Counted from the stretch's first letter, positions 1 through 12,205 are shown. The stretch is DNA of 64,000 bases from Malachius bipustulatus (GCA_910589415.1 OU342630.1:78364186-78428185), one strand, 5' to 3'. Notes: a model not told the origin generated them from the sequence alone. Numbers and translations: made by a program.

Positions 1-364
1 TTTAGGTAACATCAAGAATAACATACAATAATTATTATGAAGATAGACTCAGGACTCAGGCTGTACGAGAGATTGGGACTATTAGAAACTATGCCGTGAG
101 GCAAGCCAAGCACTATCAAACAGAGTAGTGAAGTTTCAGGAAAGTCGTAGAGACCATTCTGCGACGTCGCTTCGCCTTAATGGCGACGTACGTGGAATGC
201 AGAAACGCTATAAGTACCTCAAAATCATTTCCCATTTTGGTGGTTAGCACGTATTAACAACGTTCCTAGAACGTGCTCGTGACTAGTGACAAGACACCTA
301 CAAGTTCCTTGGTTGTGGTCACAGCTACTTTCCAACGACCAATAAAATTGTGCTGCTTGGGTAG
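1..364. other. Unassigned non-coding stretch
   Basis: A+T-rich sequence with no open frame of note, no RNA gene and no clear repeat. Confidence 0.5.
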
Positions 365-718
365 TATACCTATGTACCATGAACGTACGCATTCTACTAT
401 TTGTGCCGACGGCGAATTTTCAGGTACAGGGCGCTAAAGATACGTAAAAACATTACTTACTATATAGTTAATATACCTAGATAGGTATAATAGAATATAA
501 AAATAAAGTTCGGCTATTTTCTTGCGAGATTTAGCGTCTGGTAGAAATTACCGCCGACGGATGGCAGTGTTGATTAATTAACTTTTAACATTATTCTACA
601 AAGCACATACTCGTATATAAGAAAAGTTATTAATGTTTTTACGTAGTTTAGCACCCTGTATCTGAAAATTAGCCCTCGGAACAAGCTAGCAGGACACGTA
701 CGTTCATGGTACATACTA
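365..718. repeat. Foldback (inverted-repeat) element, about 350 bp
   Basis: The left arm (about 371-455) and the right arm (about 615-715) are reverse complements with scattered mismatches. The outer 15 bases GTACCATGAACGTAC at about 374 are mirrored exactly near 712. Internal blocks such as a TACGTAAAAACATTA stretch are mirrored too. The right arm contains an exact CACCCTGTA (652-660), the 9-mer shared by many foldback elements in this window. No coding capacity is seen, so it is probably a non-autonomous DNA element. Exact ends and target duplication were not resolved. Confidence 0.7.
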
Positions 719-793
719 ACACTACCCTATCCTACACATTTGTTAATCAGAAAATAAGAAAGGTCTGTCCGCTTTAGGCTCTTGGACTATAAC

Positions 794-866
794 GAATCAG
801 CTCCCAGATAAAAAAAAAACGAATCAGGTTCCAGGAAAAAGAAAGAATCAGCTCCCAGGAAAAAAG
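794..866. repeat. Short tandem repeat, three units of about 25 bp
   Basis: GAATCAGCTCCCAG-type units followed by A-rich linkers occur at about 794, 821 and 845. The middle copy has diverged (GAATCAGGTTCCAG). No function is suggested. Confidence 0.7.
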
Positions 867-868
867 CT

Positions 869-3800
869 ATAACCCACGACTCAATCACTGAATGTTCGTG
901 GATAATCAACAACAGTGAATCGATTTCTGCACGGGCATTTTAAAGTACAACTTTACATAATAACTAAAATAAATACGTAAAGACACGTGCAGATCCGAAT
1001 GAAAATTAATTTATGCGCCGATTATTTAATTTAATAGAAAAATGTAGTACTTAAGTGAATGAAAAATATAATATAAGAAAATGTTTTTAAATAAGTAGTT
1101 TCAACTACCTATTGTGATGCAGTCTGGTCAAAGGCAAGAAGAGTAAAAACAAATTAATTTATGAGTCTCGTGATCGTGAAGTCCGCAAACGTTATGGAGC
1201 TTGAAGCTGACACTTTACAGACAGGTATAAATGACAGTATTCAATGGCTGTATGTACAGGGGTGTCAAAGCCGTAAAAAATGGAAGAAGAAGAAGAAGAA
1301 GAAGACGGTAATCATGTTGATCCTAAACACCCGCTTGTCTCGGATAGTCGACGATCTAAAGCATGTGATTGTGCGAGGAACGTAGGGAAAGTTGCCTATA
1401 ATAATGATTGAAATTAAATAAAGTAATACCACGGAAACTGCAATAACTGTAAACAAAAAAATTTAAATGCCAATAAATGCCCCTGTAACAATGAATTCTT
1501 ACATTCCGCACGTTACTACGCACCAACATTAGTTCCATTATCATTCAAAGCAATGTGTTATACATAATGCAAACTGAATAACCACCATATTAAAAGTGAC
1601 TGTTGACCTTTGTGATTTAGTGGCATACGACCTATGTATAATTTATATCATAAAGTAATTTGTTATTCAGATCTCTGGCATAATTAATTTTATAAGCGAA
1701 TTTCCAATAGGTAATTTCCAATCCATTTAAATAGCTTATTATTATTGAATAGCCATGTTTGTATAGTATTAGCGGGGTTATGCATCTATAATTGTTTATT
1801 ATGTATGAGTATTTGTATCTTTATCAACTGATAGAGATCAACCCCTCTATTCTGTGTTAGATATCATCTTTTCCATTTCACAAAAGAAGATAAGCAATTT
1901 AGGAATATAAAAATATAGGGATTTATCTATGTATAAACACTGTCTATAAATATAGGGAAAATACAATATACCATGTGGTAAACTTGAACATGACAGTGAA
2001 CTGATCTTTATCATCAAAATAGAGTTAGCTTATTTGCATTGGGTTTTGCACGCTTTTTGATAAAAATAGCTATCATATCCTATCAGAACATAAAGCAGAC
2101 TAATTCTGGATATTCACTGGCATTGGCTAATAAAACAAGGATTTCTAACATGCTGCATGTGGTAAGGCGGCTCTTTCGTTGTGATTACGGTTCATGTTAT
2201 CAGTCGTTCCTGGCGATTTTGTTTCTGTGATTATTTTGATAAATAACGATACCGATAAGTTCATAGTGTAAGTAATAAATGCCATCCCTACAGACAATTA
2301 TAATAATATTACAAACCCCATATACCTTGAGCTCTTACCATCAGTTATATGCAAAAATTATTTTTTTTATACTATGTTTATATACGCTATGATCTGATGA
2401 TGACAAACTTTTTTTGGCCTACTATTTTGACTTGGACCTTCAAAAAAGACGGCTCTGCCACACAACACGACCGATTTAAACTTCATTGCTCAGAGAAGTT
2501 TCCCGGAAGCGAATTTCCAATTTAGGCAACTTCGACTGAATGTCGAGATTATGCGATTGGAGGCCATTGGACTTTTTTGTCGATCAATGAGAAAGACCGT
2601 GTCTTAATAATCCACAAACCTTAAAGCCCTTAAAAGTCAACATTCGCCAAGTTATAACCGAGATACCACCGGAAACATCTCAAAAAGTGGTTAAGTCACC
2701 TCAGAAGGATCTACTGTTGCAATAGATCTTAAGGAGGCCACTTAAAAAGTATATTATTTTACACATAATGTATATCAAGGCTCAAACATTATAACAAAGA
2801 AAAAGTTTATCAAAAATTTAATTTGATATGTCTTTTATTTACGTTTACTTTTGAAAACACAAACAGAAAACACATTATGACGTTATACATAGCCTCTATT
2901 TGACATAATATCGGCATATTAATAACGTCTCTCCGACACAGCCTTTAGGAGAATCCCAGACAGTAAATCAAGTGTCACTCTCATCTTTAGGTAAAAGGTG
3001 TGTGTGTTTATGTGATAGTAACTATTATAGACAGTTACTGTCGCGAAAGCCGCTTCTTCAGAAAGTGATTACACGATTAAATGAGTTTTATGGTATGTAC
3101 ATCATAGTAAAAGACTTCTTCGTTATTATAAAAACAAAATATGTTTCAAATTTTTCTTTCCATGCTTTTTTAATTAAGGGTTTTCTGTGCTGGAAGAGAC
3201 CGGCAGCTAGTCTTCTGCTGCATTTCGCTTGATGAGGTTTTCATAATCCGGGCACTCTTTTACCACAACAAGGAAAACGTTCATATTCTCCCAGGAAATT
3301 TGAAATATTAAACTTATCTTCCGTCTTGGTGCACGTTTTGATCACTTTATTCTATAAACAGTACTCGTCAGTATAAGAGTTAATAATTTTCAAAGAACGT
3401 TTTAAAGGTTACAGTTGCTTTCACTCTCACGATATGCTGCTCGCAACTATCTCGTCAAACGTGATAATGTTATAGTTCTATGGCGCTAGTGTGAAAGTGA
3501 CTATCCAACTAGTACACAAGGCAAGGTGAGCGAGAATAACTCACGTGATAGTAACTCTCACGCTGCACTATTATCGTGAAAACGGGTCTTAATCTTAAGG
3601 CATTGATGATTGTCATGGTTTAAAAGTTCTGGTTTTTGTTTGAAGAAGTTCTTACAACTCGGCCACACGCAATTTACGCATTTACATTGTTTTTAGTAAA
3701 CGTAATCATATAATAAGTTTTTTCGAAATTGTTTCCAAATACCGTAATCAGGATACTCTACACACCTTGTAGAAGGGCCCTATCATGTTACAATAGGAAC

Positions 3801-4114
3801 ATTTTTTTCATTATTCTTCTAGTACAATAATACCTTTTTTGTTATTATTAAAAATGTTGCACAATACTGCGTGATTATTGACGTAAAATTATAATAATTA
3901 TGACAGAAAGAATAATAGGTACTTAGATTAACAACTGTATAGTTACGCAGCCGAATTTAAGTGATTTGAGGTTTGCATTGTTTTGTTGTACAAGGTACGG
4001 CAGCATAACTTCCTTTTTCGGAAATCACGTCATGCAGACAGTAAAATTCGTAAAAGGTGATCTCATTGGACAGATATTGAGTTCTGAAGTTTTGTTTGCT
4101 TCCGGGTCAATGAC
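869..4114. other. Unassigned non-coding stretch
   Basis: No gene is supported. Open frames here are short, many lack an ATG, and none resembles a known family. The only clear simple repeat is a (GAA)n run near 1283-1305. Some loosely self-complementary sequence lies around 3420-3600 but is too weak to call. Confidence 0.5.
1283..1305 (+). repeat. (GAA)n microsatellite
   Basis: Seven to eight GAA triplets in a row. They make the surrounding open frames look lysine- or phenylalanine-rich without coding meaning. Confidence 0.9.
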
Positions 4115-4765
4115 AACATGCGTTGGAACAGTGAGCATCGTACGTTTGCCGCCAAGGCATACTTTTCTAAAAGAGCAGGCTCTGTGATCGCAACCTCTCA
4201 AGCCTTCCGAAATCGCTCTAATGTACCCCCATTGGGCTCTGTCTCGGTCCGGAAATTAATTATGATATGGGTCACCATGTTCAGACACACCACAAGAAGA
4301 AGACAACGTTCAAACACGACGCAGAACTGGAATCCTTTGGCTCATCAAATCACCTGAGAACATTGAAGCAGTAAGGACTTCATTCTTGCGATCCTTACGA
4401 CTTTATGCTCTCAAACATGCGTCTGCGTTTGGACTTTATGATCGTTTTTCAGACAAGCTCTTCACGAGGACTTACATTACCATCCACACAAGTTGGCGAT
4501 TCTGCAGGAACTCTCCAAACGCAACTGCAATTCTCGTAGGAACGTAGGTATGTGAGGCTCTTGTTGAAAACATTCCAGAGGATCCCATGGTTTTTCTTCA
4601 GCAATGAAGTCCATTTTTACCTAAGTTGATGCGTCAACAAGCAGAACATGTACTACTGAGTTGACACTAATCCACGAAAATTGCACCAAACGCCTTTGCA
4701 TTCACCGAAAGTCAGACTGTTGTGTGCAATATCCTCAGATGGGATTGTTGATCTTTTTTTTAAGG
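4115..4765 (+). pseudogene. Broken Tc1/mariner-like transposase, N-terminal and central part
   Basis: Transposases of this family cut and paste DNA elements through an N-terminal helix-turn-helix and a DDE/D catalytic core. Reading through several frameshifts, the order matches the insect mariner-like group with the EHRTF start. EHRTFAAKAYF and the helix-turn-helix region come first (about 4118-4330). PENIEAVRTSFLRS and KHASAFGL follow in another frame (from about 4358). A degraded copy of the LHEDLHYHPYKLAILQEL block lies at about 4470-4540, then NIPEDPM and a remnant of the first catalytic block near 4600. The catalytic end is missing, and the sequence runs into a foldback-family fragment at about 4775. 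At least three frameshifts and several stops make it non-functional. It is distinct from the transposase remnant at 10.65 kb. Family assignment is by recognised motifs, not by a search. Confidence 0.75.
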
Positions 4766-4774
4766 AAATGAGGT

Positions 4775-5215
4775 TACAGTGATAGGGAATTCAGACTGTT
4801 ATGTGAAAATGTTGGAGCCATTTTTCCCACGACTTGATTATTTGAACTTAGGAGACGTTTGGTCCCAACAGGACTTGCGGAAAAAATCGTATACATAATT
4901 ATGTTACTCGGAATGGCATGCTCCTTTTGTGTTTCGCTCAACTGCATGGCCTCGGGCTCAAATTTACACTATAAACTAGGATACTGCGGGAAAAGTTAAG
5001 ATAGGGATATGAACTGTTTTGCGATATTTGGAGCCGTTTCTGATGTCCACTGCTTTTTGAAGTTGGATAATCGCAATTTTCACTCTTGTTTATAACTCAA
5101 AAACTCCTTTAAAACCACAACTGTAAAAACCATTCTTATTACATTTTCTCAGCAAATGTGAAAATAAAATAGGTACTATTTGTCCACTGAGAGTTGTCCG
5201 TTGTCATGCCACACT
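4775..5215. repeat. Two diverged fragments of the 58.3-kb foldback family
   Basis: Two stretches, about 4780-4880 and 4975-5215, resemble the inner arm of the foldback elements at 5396-6286 and 58316-59172. They share the GATAGGGA..., GGAGCCATTTTTCCC/GAGCCGTTT and TTTATAACTCA blocks in the same order. They are direct copies of one arm, more decayed than the intact elements, and have no coding capacity. Confidence 0.55.
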
Positions 5216-5395
5216 GATTCTGACTAAACAATTTCATTTAATTCGATTTGAATCGTACACTTATTTCTAAGTCGAACCAGATGTGGTATCGCAGTTCGTA
5301 TCAGTGGCGTGTGTTGAGGAATAATGAATATCCTACAAATATATTATTTCGACAAGTTATTGATGAAGTAGAGCCTTGCAACTTTTTGATAACAA

Positions 5396-6286
5396 ATATA
5401 CAGGGTTATTCACGGTATACGCCACGGAAGATTATGGCCGTGTCTCTGGATTTCAGGATCCTTTTATTTTTGGAGTGGATAGAGACCCGGCAGAGGTACG
5501 TTTTAGAATTATATTCATAATGTACAGTGTGTCCCAAAAGCATGAAACATATCAAAGTTATGTTTTTTTAAATGGAATGCTCCTATGTTATTGCATTTTT
5601 AGATTGCCTCGGAAGAAAAAAGAAGATTGGCTTTTACAGTTGGTGTTTAAATTCAGAAGTTTGTGAGTTATAAACAAGTGAAAATCGTCATTTTTCAAGT
5701 TCAAGGCCCTGTACAAGAAAAACGGCTTAAGATAGAGAAAAACGGCTTACATGTCCCTATTTTAACTTTTCATGCACTATCCAATGATGTAGATGAAATG
5801 TTTATACAGGATGATAAAAAATTTGAAAAATTCTGAGATTTCTCCACGCGTTGACAAATAAAAAAATCAAAGAAAGTACAAATGTTTCTATATCATAGGA
5901 TAGTACAGGAAAAGTTAAAATAGGGAAATGTAAGCCGTTTTTCTCTATCTTGAACCGTTTTCGTTGTACAGGGCCTTGAACTTGAAAAATGACGATTTTC
6001 ACTTGTTTATAACTCACAAAGTTCTGAATTTAAACACCAACTGTAAAAGCTAATCTTCTTTTTTCTTCACAGGCAATCTAAAAATGCAATAACATAGGAG
6101 CATTCCATTTAAAAAAACATAACTTTGATATGTTTCATGCTTTTGGGACACCCTGTACATTATGAATATAATTTTAAAACGTACCTCTGCCGGGTCTCTA
6201 TCCACTCCAAAAATAAAAAGATCCTAAAATCCAGAGACACGGCCATAATCTTCCGTGGCGTATACCGTGAATAACCCTGTATATAT
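5396..6286. repeat. Foldback element, 0.9 kb, long near-complete inverted repeat
   Basis: The left arm (about 5396-5800) and right arm (about 5880-6286) are reverse complements over about 400 bp with few mismatches, around a spacer of about 80 bp. The ends read TATACAGGGTTATTCACGG and its complement. The inner portion is homologous to the element at 58316-59172 (TGAGTTATAAACAAGTGAAA and AACGGCTTACATGTCCC blocks), while the outer portions differ. Short open frames in the arms, including one beginning MSYKQVKIVIFQ on the minus strand from 6017, follow from DNA homology and are not treated as genes. Confidence 0.85.
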
Positions 6287-6289
6287 GTA

Positions 6290-9200
6290 TAATGCAAGTA
6301 GGTAAATAAGAATGATAATAATTATTGTTATCATCATGATAGAAATATCATGTCACCTCCCTGCTGGTTGCCGTTTAAAAGAAAGAATAACACCTCCGTT
6401 TTCTTATTATGCAAGTAAAATATTCCAGCAATTTAACCACAAGACCACGTACTAGGGAGTTCAATCGTTTCCCAGGCAAAACAAGGAAATAGATTTTTAG
6501 GCAATCGCGCAATAATTAATAAGTTACTCATAGTTTATCACACCGTACAATAACTTGAAATTTAATTCTGCTAATTTCGTATTAAAAACGTTTCAAATCA
6601 CAACACAAACCTTATTAGTATATTTAGGGCTGACACTGACACTACTGACAGTAGCGACGACAATCTTATCGTAATATCGTATCAATCTAAGCGTATCAAA
6701 ACGCGAGTCGATACTTCCGTCTCACTCTCGCTCATCTTTTTAGAATTGCTGACGATTCAAACGTATTTCTGACAATACGTCCCATTTTAACTCGATTGAC
6801 TATGCAATGCAATAGAAGGAGTAAGAAACATAACGAGATGATGTATCCTTAGTTATCACAACAGACAACTCTCAGTGTACAGACTTTAGGTACAATGCAG
6901 GCTGCCTATTTAAAAAAATAGACAATATTAAAAAATGACCAATTTTTCCATTTTTTCTAAACTTTAAATTTGAAGATTTATCGAACCGTTGAAGGACTTT
7001 TGACCCACCCCGTACTATAATATGAAATTTCCTGTACTGTTTCTAGTTTCCAATAACTCTCATGACACATACAACACATACTTCCCCATTTTTCAAGTTA
7101 ATACAATATGTTAATACAATATTTCAATTGTTCGTTATCATTGTTTGCTCAAAAGCACAAATAATCGTCAATATTATTTGTAAATAAGGGAAATTCCATC
7201 AATTAAATTGCCACGAAAGTGTAGGTATTGTGTTTTGAATGTGTCATCGTCATCATATTTTATTACCTGTTTAGAAATGAAAGAGTGCGCATAAAAGTGT
7301 CGCACAATGTACAATTATATTGACATTGCAAAATTATATTACCTACTGTTTAGATTAAGAATATTAAGCCCTACTTATATTTTTTATTTTGTGATTGGAG
7401 GTCTTATCGTCTACTTTGATAAAATTTAGAAGAACACTTTTGCTATGTCTAAATTTTATTAATTTATGATTGTTTGCAAAGCCATATTTGGTCGATTATC
7501 CCCATTGTTTATCAGAAAACTATTCAATTATGGATTGAAGTATTGACAAAAAATCACTTTTATCTTTACGCCTTTTTTGAATGAGTATTACAAGTGCATG
7601 CGTGTACTATTAATGATAATTATATACACAACATAGAAAAAAAAATCTGACTCCTGACTATTTTTTTTTTTTTTTTAATTAAAGATTGATCGATTTTTGC
7701 GACTATAACTTAAACTTATATTGTCCAGTTTCGTGGATAAATATGTATTTTCATTATTTTTCACTATGAACAGGAGGACGCGTGTCATTTCTACTTGCGG
7801 TACCAATGAAAAACAAAAAACCAAAGAACAGAAACCAATGAAGAAATTAACTTGATCATGGCAGGCTTGTCCTATGCTAATTTAGGAAATTTTGTCTGCA
7901 ATAATTACTATTAAATATCCCCAAAAATGCTCGCTTTAACTATGTATATAATCGAATAGAACGTCTTGCTAGAGTTTAGGTGATTAAACCAATAAATATA
8001 TCTAAGGATATACAGAAAAAATCAATATTGAAAGAGGAGACCTTAATCTTAAAAAATAGTCTCACCAATTTCAGGAATATTATTAATTATCCTCCAAATT
8101 TACCCTTAACAAACTAACAAACGATAGTCTCCATCCGTTGATATTGTACGTAAGTAACGTATCTTATAATGTACCTACACTCTGCAGGTAGCAATTCTTG
8201 ACCACTCTAGATGATTGTTGTTTTTGTCGATTTGGTCGCTCAGGATAGAAACCTATTGATTTTCACAATGATTGATTGAATAGTTTAATTCTTATAAAAC
8301 ACATATAACTCAAGGATTCTCTTCCATGGTTTTTCTCTGCATTTCTGAATCTTTCTATTAAATTAATCAATAGAATCAATCCGAGATCTATTAGATATAA
8401 ACGCTCTGATTTCTAGAGAATCGTGTAAGGCAGCGAGTGAGATTAGGGCGGATTTCCTACGATAATGTCTTCAAGAGATATTTATTGTTTCAATAAAGTC
8501 TTTTTTAGTAAAAAATATATAATAGTTTACACAAACGGTAGACGGTAATAAACTGAAAAATTTTAAACGAACACAATAAGCGCAAACAACTTAAGTATAA
8601 AAAATAAATATCATCACAGAGATTCCTTTAGAACGCTGGATACTACAAAGGTAGGTATTTAATAATATAAAGTTTCATTTAAACACAAAAAAATTTATGA
8701 TGCAGTTTCAGGTAAGTGGGTTTAGGGCATCTAATTTTCCTGCGGTTTTCCTGTGAGTAATAGTCTGCATAGTAAGACTGCTTTATATTCGCCACAGAAA
8801 TGTCAAAGTTGAGGAAACTCATCGAGTGTTGCATCTATCTTCTTACCTTTACCTGAGCTTTGAAACCCTTGAAACAAAAGCTTAGAGTATCCTTCAAGCA
8901 AGAGGTTTTATCGATCACTGTAAGCTACTTTTAAAATTTCAATAAATCCGCAGGTTTTAAAAGAAAAATTATAAAAAATTCACCATGCTTCCGTATAAAG
9001 GCAATTCGTAATTATTAATATTCCACTTTCAGAATATTTAAGCACTTGGAGTTATTTAAAATTGAGCAGCTACAGGTAGGGGGATTTGCTGTTCAATGCG
9101 ATATTGAGCGTAATAAGAGCAATTTTGGCATGTTAAAGTTGTTTTTAATATTGCGGTGGGTAGGTACGAGTACATGTTTTCTGAGCTTAACTTCCATTCA

Positions 9201-9570
9201 CGTTAGCTGATTTGAGTCACCAAGGCTTTTATTGTGTTACAAGCAGCAACTATACCAAGTTTGAGAGGTAAATATTTCTGAACTCACTAATATGCTCCGA
9301 AATCTCTTACACAATTCAGAAGACTCTCAATGTTAAATTCAATTTTATGTGACGTCAAGTTGCTTTTCTTTATAACTTTTTATTATGTTAGATTTCAATT
9401 AAACTTATTTGAATCAATAGTTTTGTATTGCATAGTTAGATTATCTTATTAAAGCGAAATTAAAGTGATAACTTCACAGATCCTTCCGATGATTCAATCA
9501 GAAACAATCAGCGTGATAATAGCAAATTTTAATAATTCGCCATTCCGTAGGATAAGTGAAATCATTTGGC
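6290..9570. other. Unassigned non-coding stretch
   Basis: A+T-rich DNA with homopolymer runs (for example poly-T near 7660). No open frame, RNA gene or repeat family that I can support. Confidence 0.5.
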
Positions 9571-9574
9571 AACA

Positions 9575-9770
9575 CGCTGAGTGTCAACACACAGAGTGAT
9601 CCAACGAAAAGATATCATCTGGTCTAATAACTTGGAAACTGATGATGTGCGCGAAAAACTCCGAAACAGGTAAATTTCGTTTGTGAGACAACTTTTGACG
9701 CAGAAAGATAGCCCAAACTTTACCCTCCTAAGCGGGGGTGGCATCCCCCAAATTTTTCCAAAAAGGAATG
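9575..9770 (+). repeat. Diverged copy of the 61-63 kb GGCCCAACG repeat family
   Basis: The order of blocks matches the repeat units at 61113-61640: CCAACGAAAA, TAATAACTTGGAAACTGA, CGCGAAAAACTCCGAAACAG, and a G/C-rich GGGGGTGGCATCCCC segment. Many substitutions and a lost terminal CAGGGTG show an old copy. Confidence 0.7.
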
Positions 9771-9782
9771 GAGGTGAGGTCG

Positions 9783-9801
9783 TCAGGTCAGGTCAGGTCA
9801 G
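9783..9801 (+). repeat. Short TCAGG tandem run
   Basis: Three complete TCAGG units plus TCAG. TCAGG is the telomeric motif of many beetles, but four units can easily arise by chance or slippage. Confidence 0.8.
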
Positions 9802-9819
9802 ATAATCCATTAAATGACG

Positions 9820-9990
9820 CTGTAGTAGCAGTGTTGGGGAAGCTGCAATGAACTCTACTATATGATGTAAGGGTGGCGTGAGGAAAAAAAATAGTTTCCT
9901 TATAAAATTCCGCGAGACCTTAAAATGACAAGTCAAGAGAGAAAGGTAATAAATTTTGAAAAGGTAGATAATTTTTCTCTCCTCGCCTCG
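9820..9990 (+). repeat. Dispersed repeat shared with the 59.6-60.5 kb element
   Basis: The segment around 9918-9975 (GTCAAGAGAGAAAGGTAATA and onward) matches, in reverse complement, about 60270-60330 inside the inverted-repeat element at 59631-60517 over about 35-40 bp with one or two mismatches. Flanking similarity is weaker. It is probably a fragment of the same DNA element family. Confidence 0.55.
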
Positions 9991-10651
9991 ATATAGAGAT
10001 CTGCTGTCATGGAAACTGTGCTGACGTCATGAAAACGCTTGTATTAGTAACGTCTATGGAAATCGGGTCTCGCAACTTCCGTTACTTTATTTAATCGTGG
10101 CCGGTTGGATGAGTTGCATCGAAAGTGATTCATTTCCAGAAACACTTTGTTTATTCGCGTATGTATTGATAATATCCCGATATGGCCGCCAATTTTCGAG
10201 AATCTTATTAGATACGTAATTCGAGAAACGAAGATAATAACTCGGTACTTGCGTTCGCGGACTTGACTGTTGTTGACATAATTATGTAGAAACAAGTTAA
10301 GTTTCTCGACATGTCGATAAAAGGTAAAATATATTGGATAATTAATTGAGGTAAGGTCTCGTTTGTCCGACACTACCGCTCGCCTTCACAGGTTCGCCTC
10401 CTCTCCAGTTTTAGCTTGTCAGCCCTCTCACCGCCGCCATGGCATCTCTACGTTCTTCCATTGGCTACTTCACACGCGTCTGTCTTCCTCTCTTTCTAGT
10501 TATACCATTTTGGGTGTGTACGATGCCAGCTAGGTGATGTCGCAATCGTAAACTGTAACTGACCTAAAAGGTCCGTGAATTTAAACACTCTGTCGTTTAG
10601 AGAAGGCTGTTAACAATTTTTGCTCGATAAAATAATTTTTTAACGCCGCTA
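9991..10651. other. Unassigned, locally GC-richer stretch
   Basis: The stretch around 10370-10540 is less A+T-rich than its surroundings. It contains a 32-codon ATG frame (10439-10537) in a strong GCCGCCATGG context, with hydrophobic middle residues. A 109-codon frame on the minus strand (10044-10373) is unrecognised. Neither has enough evidence to be called a gene. The stretch may include the 5' part of the transposon at 10652. Confidence 0.4.
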
Positions 10652-11890
10652 ATGCGTTACACAGAGTACCAAGCAATAGATGGTGTAACGGGTTACTGTC
10701 TTCCAAGTGTCCAGCGAGTATTGAAAAAGTACAAGTTCCTTCCGTATAAGATTCAATTATTACAGGAACTGAATGAAGAGGACTTTGATCGTCGCTTGCT
10801 ATTTTACGAAATCATATCTGAACGAACAATCCATAACGCTAACTTTTTATTTAATATCTGTTTTTCAGATGATTGTACCTTTTTTTAAACGGTACATATA
10901 GTTAATCGGCCAATGTCGTTACTGGGCGGATTCCGAGCCTAGAATATTTCACGAGGTATACACGCAACATATCCAAAAATTAAACGTATGGGCTGGTATT
11001 TTTGGAGATTCCCTTGCTGGTGCTTTTTTTTCTTTTTGGAAATTCGACAGGAATTTGCTGCAAAATGCCGTTGGTCCAGATTTAACTAATACCGTAGAGA
11101 CTATCTTGCTTACACTGCAGAGGAACTGATATTCCAACAGGATGGAGCACCATCTCATTACATACGAAATGTGCGTGGTTATTTGAAAGAAACGTTTCCT
11201 GGTCGCTGGACAGAACGAAGCGATGCCACTGAGTGGCTTCGATTTAAATTGGTCACCCGATTTAAGTCCTCTGGATTTCTTTTTATGGGGTCTCATTAAC
11301 AACAAAGTTTATGCACTCCATGCACCCGATGCTCAGGCAGACCTTAATAATAATAATAATAATAAACTGTCTTTATTCCACCAATAGATGTACATTTCTT
11401 TACAAGCATCAATTATCAAGCTTAGGTATAAGGTGGAAAGGCGAAGGCCAGATAGTGTGACAAAAGCTGACACACTCCTGCTCACCTTAACCATGTATCA
11501 CACTATTTAAATATACATGTACAAGAGGCGCTAGCAACAGAGCATCCACCAATACTACGTGAAAAAAAAACAACATAGGAATATCCCAACCCAACAAAAC
11601 ACCAATATTAATCACAACCATATAGTAATCTCATCATCTTATCCCATGTGTAGATAGAGTACAATAGATAAACAAATAATACACAATAAATAAATAAACA
11701 AATAATATACAATAAATAACTCGTATGAGAGCATGATTGAGAAATGTCTGTCATCCAAAAAAAAACCTTCGAGAACGAATCGTATTATTATATGTCGCGA
11801 AGTGACACCACAAGTGCCGCAGAATGTGCGAAAACGATTTGAAAATAATCTGTATAATTGCATGGAGGTTGTTGGATAATATTTTCAACG
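10652..11890 (+). pseudogene. Broken Tc1/mariner-like transposase, catalytic region, split by an insertion
   Basis: The order follows the insect DDE transposase group. PYKIQLLQELNEEDFDRR comes first (about 10740-10785), then FSDDCTFFLNG with the first catalytic Asp (about 10855-10885). Next are HEVYTQHIQKLNVWAGIFGD (about 10955-11010), FQQDGAP with the second Asp (about 11130), PGRW, and SPDLSPLDFFLWG with the last catalytic region (about 11255-11290). After a 0.4-kb insertion the C-terminal end, VPQNVRKRFENNLYNC, continues at about 11810-11870. All catalytic blocks are recognisable, but at least three frameshifts, stops and the insertion (11346-11764) make it dead. No N-terminal helix-turn-helix was recognised upstream. 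Confidence 0.85.
11346..11764 (-). mobile_element. Nested non-LTR retrotransposon 3' end inside the transposase
   Basis: This 0.42-kb block interrupts the transposase frame between QADL and the C-terminal part. It is flanked by the 5-bp direct repeat ACCTT (11341-11345 and 11765-11769). On the minus strand it ends with AATAAA (11372-11377) followed by a (TTA)n-type tail, as in insect non-LTR elements with microsatellite-like tails. An A-run before the right repeat leaves a small chance of the opposite orientation. It has no coding part, so only the 3' UTR was inserted (5'-truncated). Confidence 0.75.
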
Positions 11891-12019
11891 GGAAACAGAA
11901 TAGTGACATTTCAGAGATCCATACTTTTCAAGGAGTAGACGAAATTTCAAAAATAAAGAAAGCATTGTATAGGGAATCAAAAGTTTTTTCAAGAAGGTAT
12001 TACTTGACCCCCATTCCTA

Positions 12020-12205
12020 ATTGAAAAAAATTGGGGGGGATGGCACTCCCTCTCTTAGGAGGAGAAAGTTTTCACCATACTTTCTGCGTTAAAAGTTGTC
12101 CCCCTCAAACATAGTTGACCTGTTTCGGTATTTTTCACAAAATTGACCTGTTTCGGCGTTTTTCGCGTACATCTTCAGTTTCCAAGTTACTAGTCCTGGC
12201 ACATT
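12020..12205 (-). repeat. Diverged inverted copy of the GGCCCAACG repeat family
   Basis: Read on the minus strand it carries the same blocks as the units at 61-63 kb: CTTGGAAACTGAAGATGTAC, GCGAAAAACGCCGAAACAGG, then a G/C-rich segment. The motif TTGACCTGTTTCGG is present twice, suggesting a small internal duplication. Confidence 0.7.

Noticed and set aside
1161..1385. Lysine-rich 74-codon frame
   Set aside because: The lysine run is a (GAA)n microsatellite read in frame. No other coding evidence.
5802..6017. Frame beginning MSYKQVKIVIFQ, also found at 58582-58767
   Set aside because: The match comes from homologous foldback arms. The frames diverge after about 40 residues and resemble no known protein.
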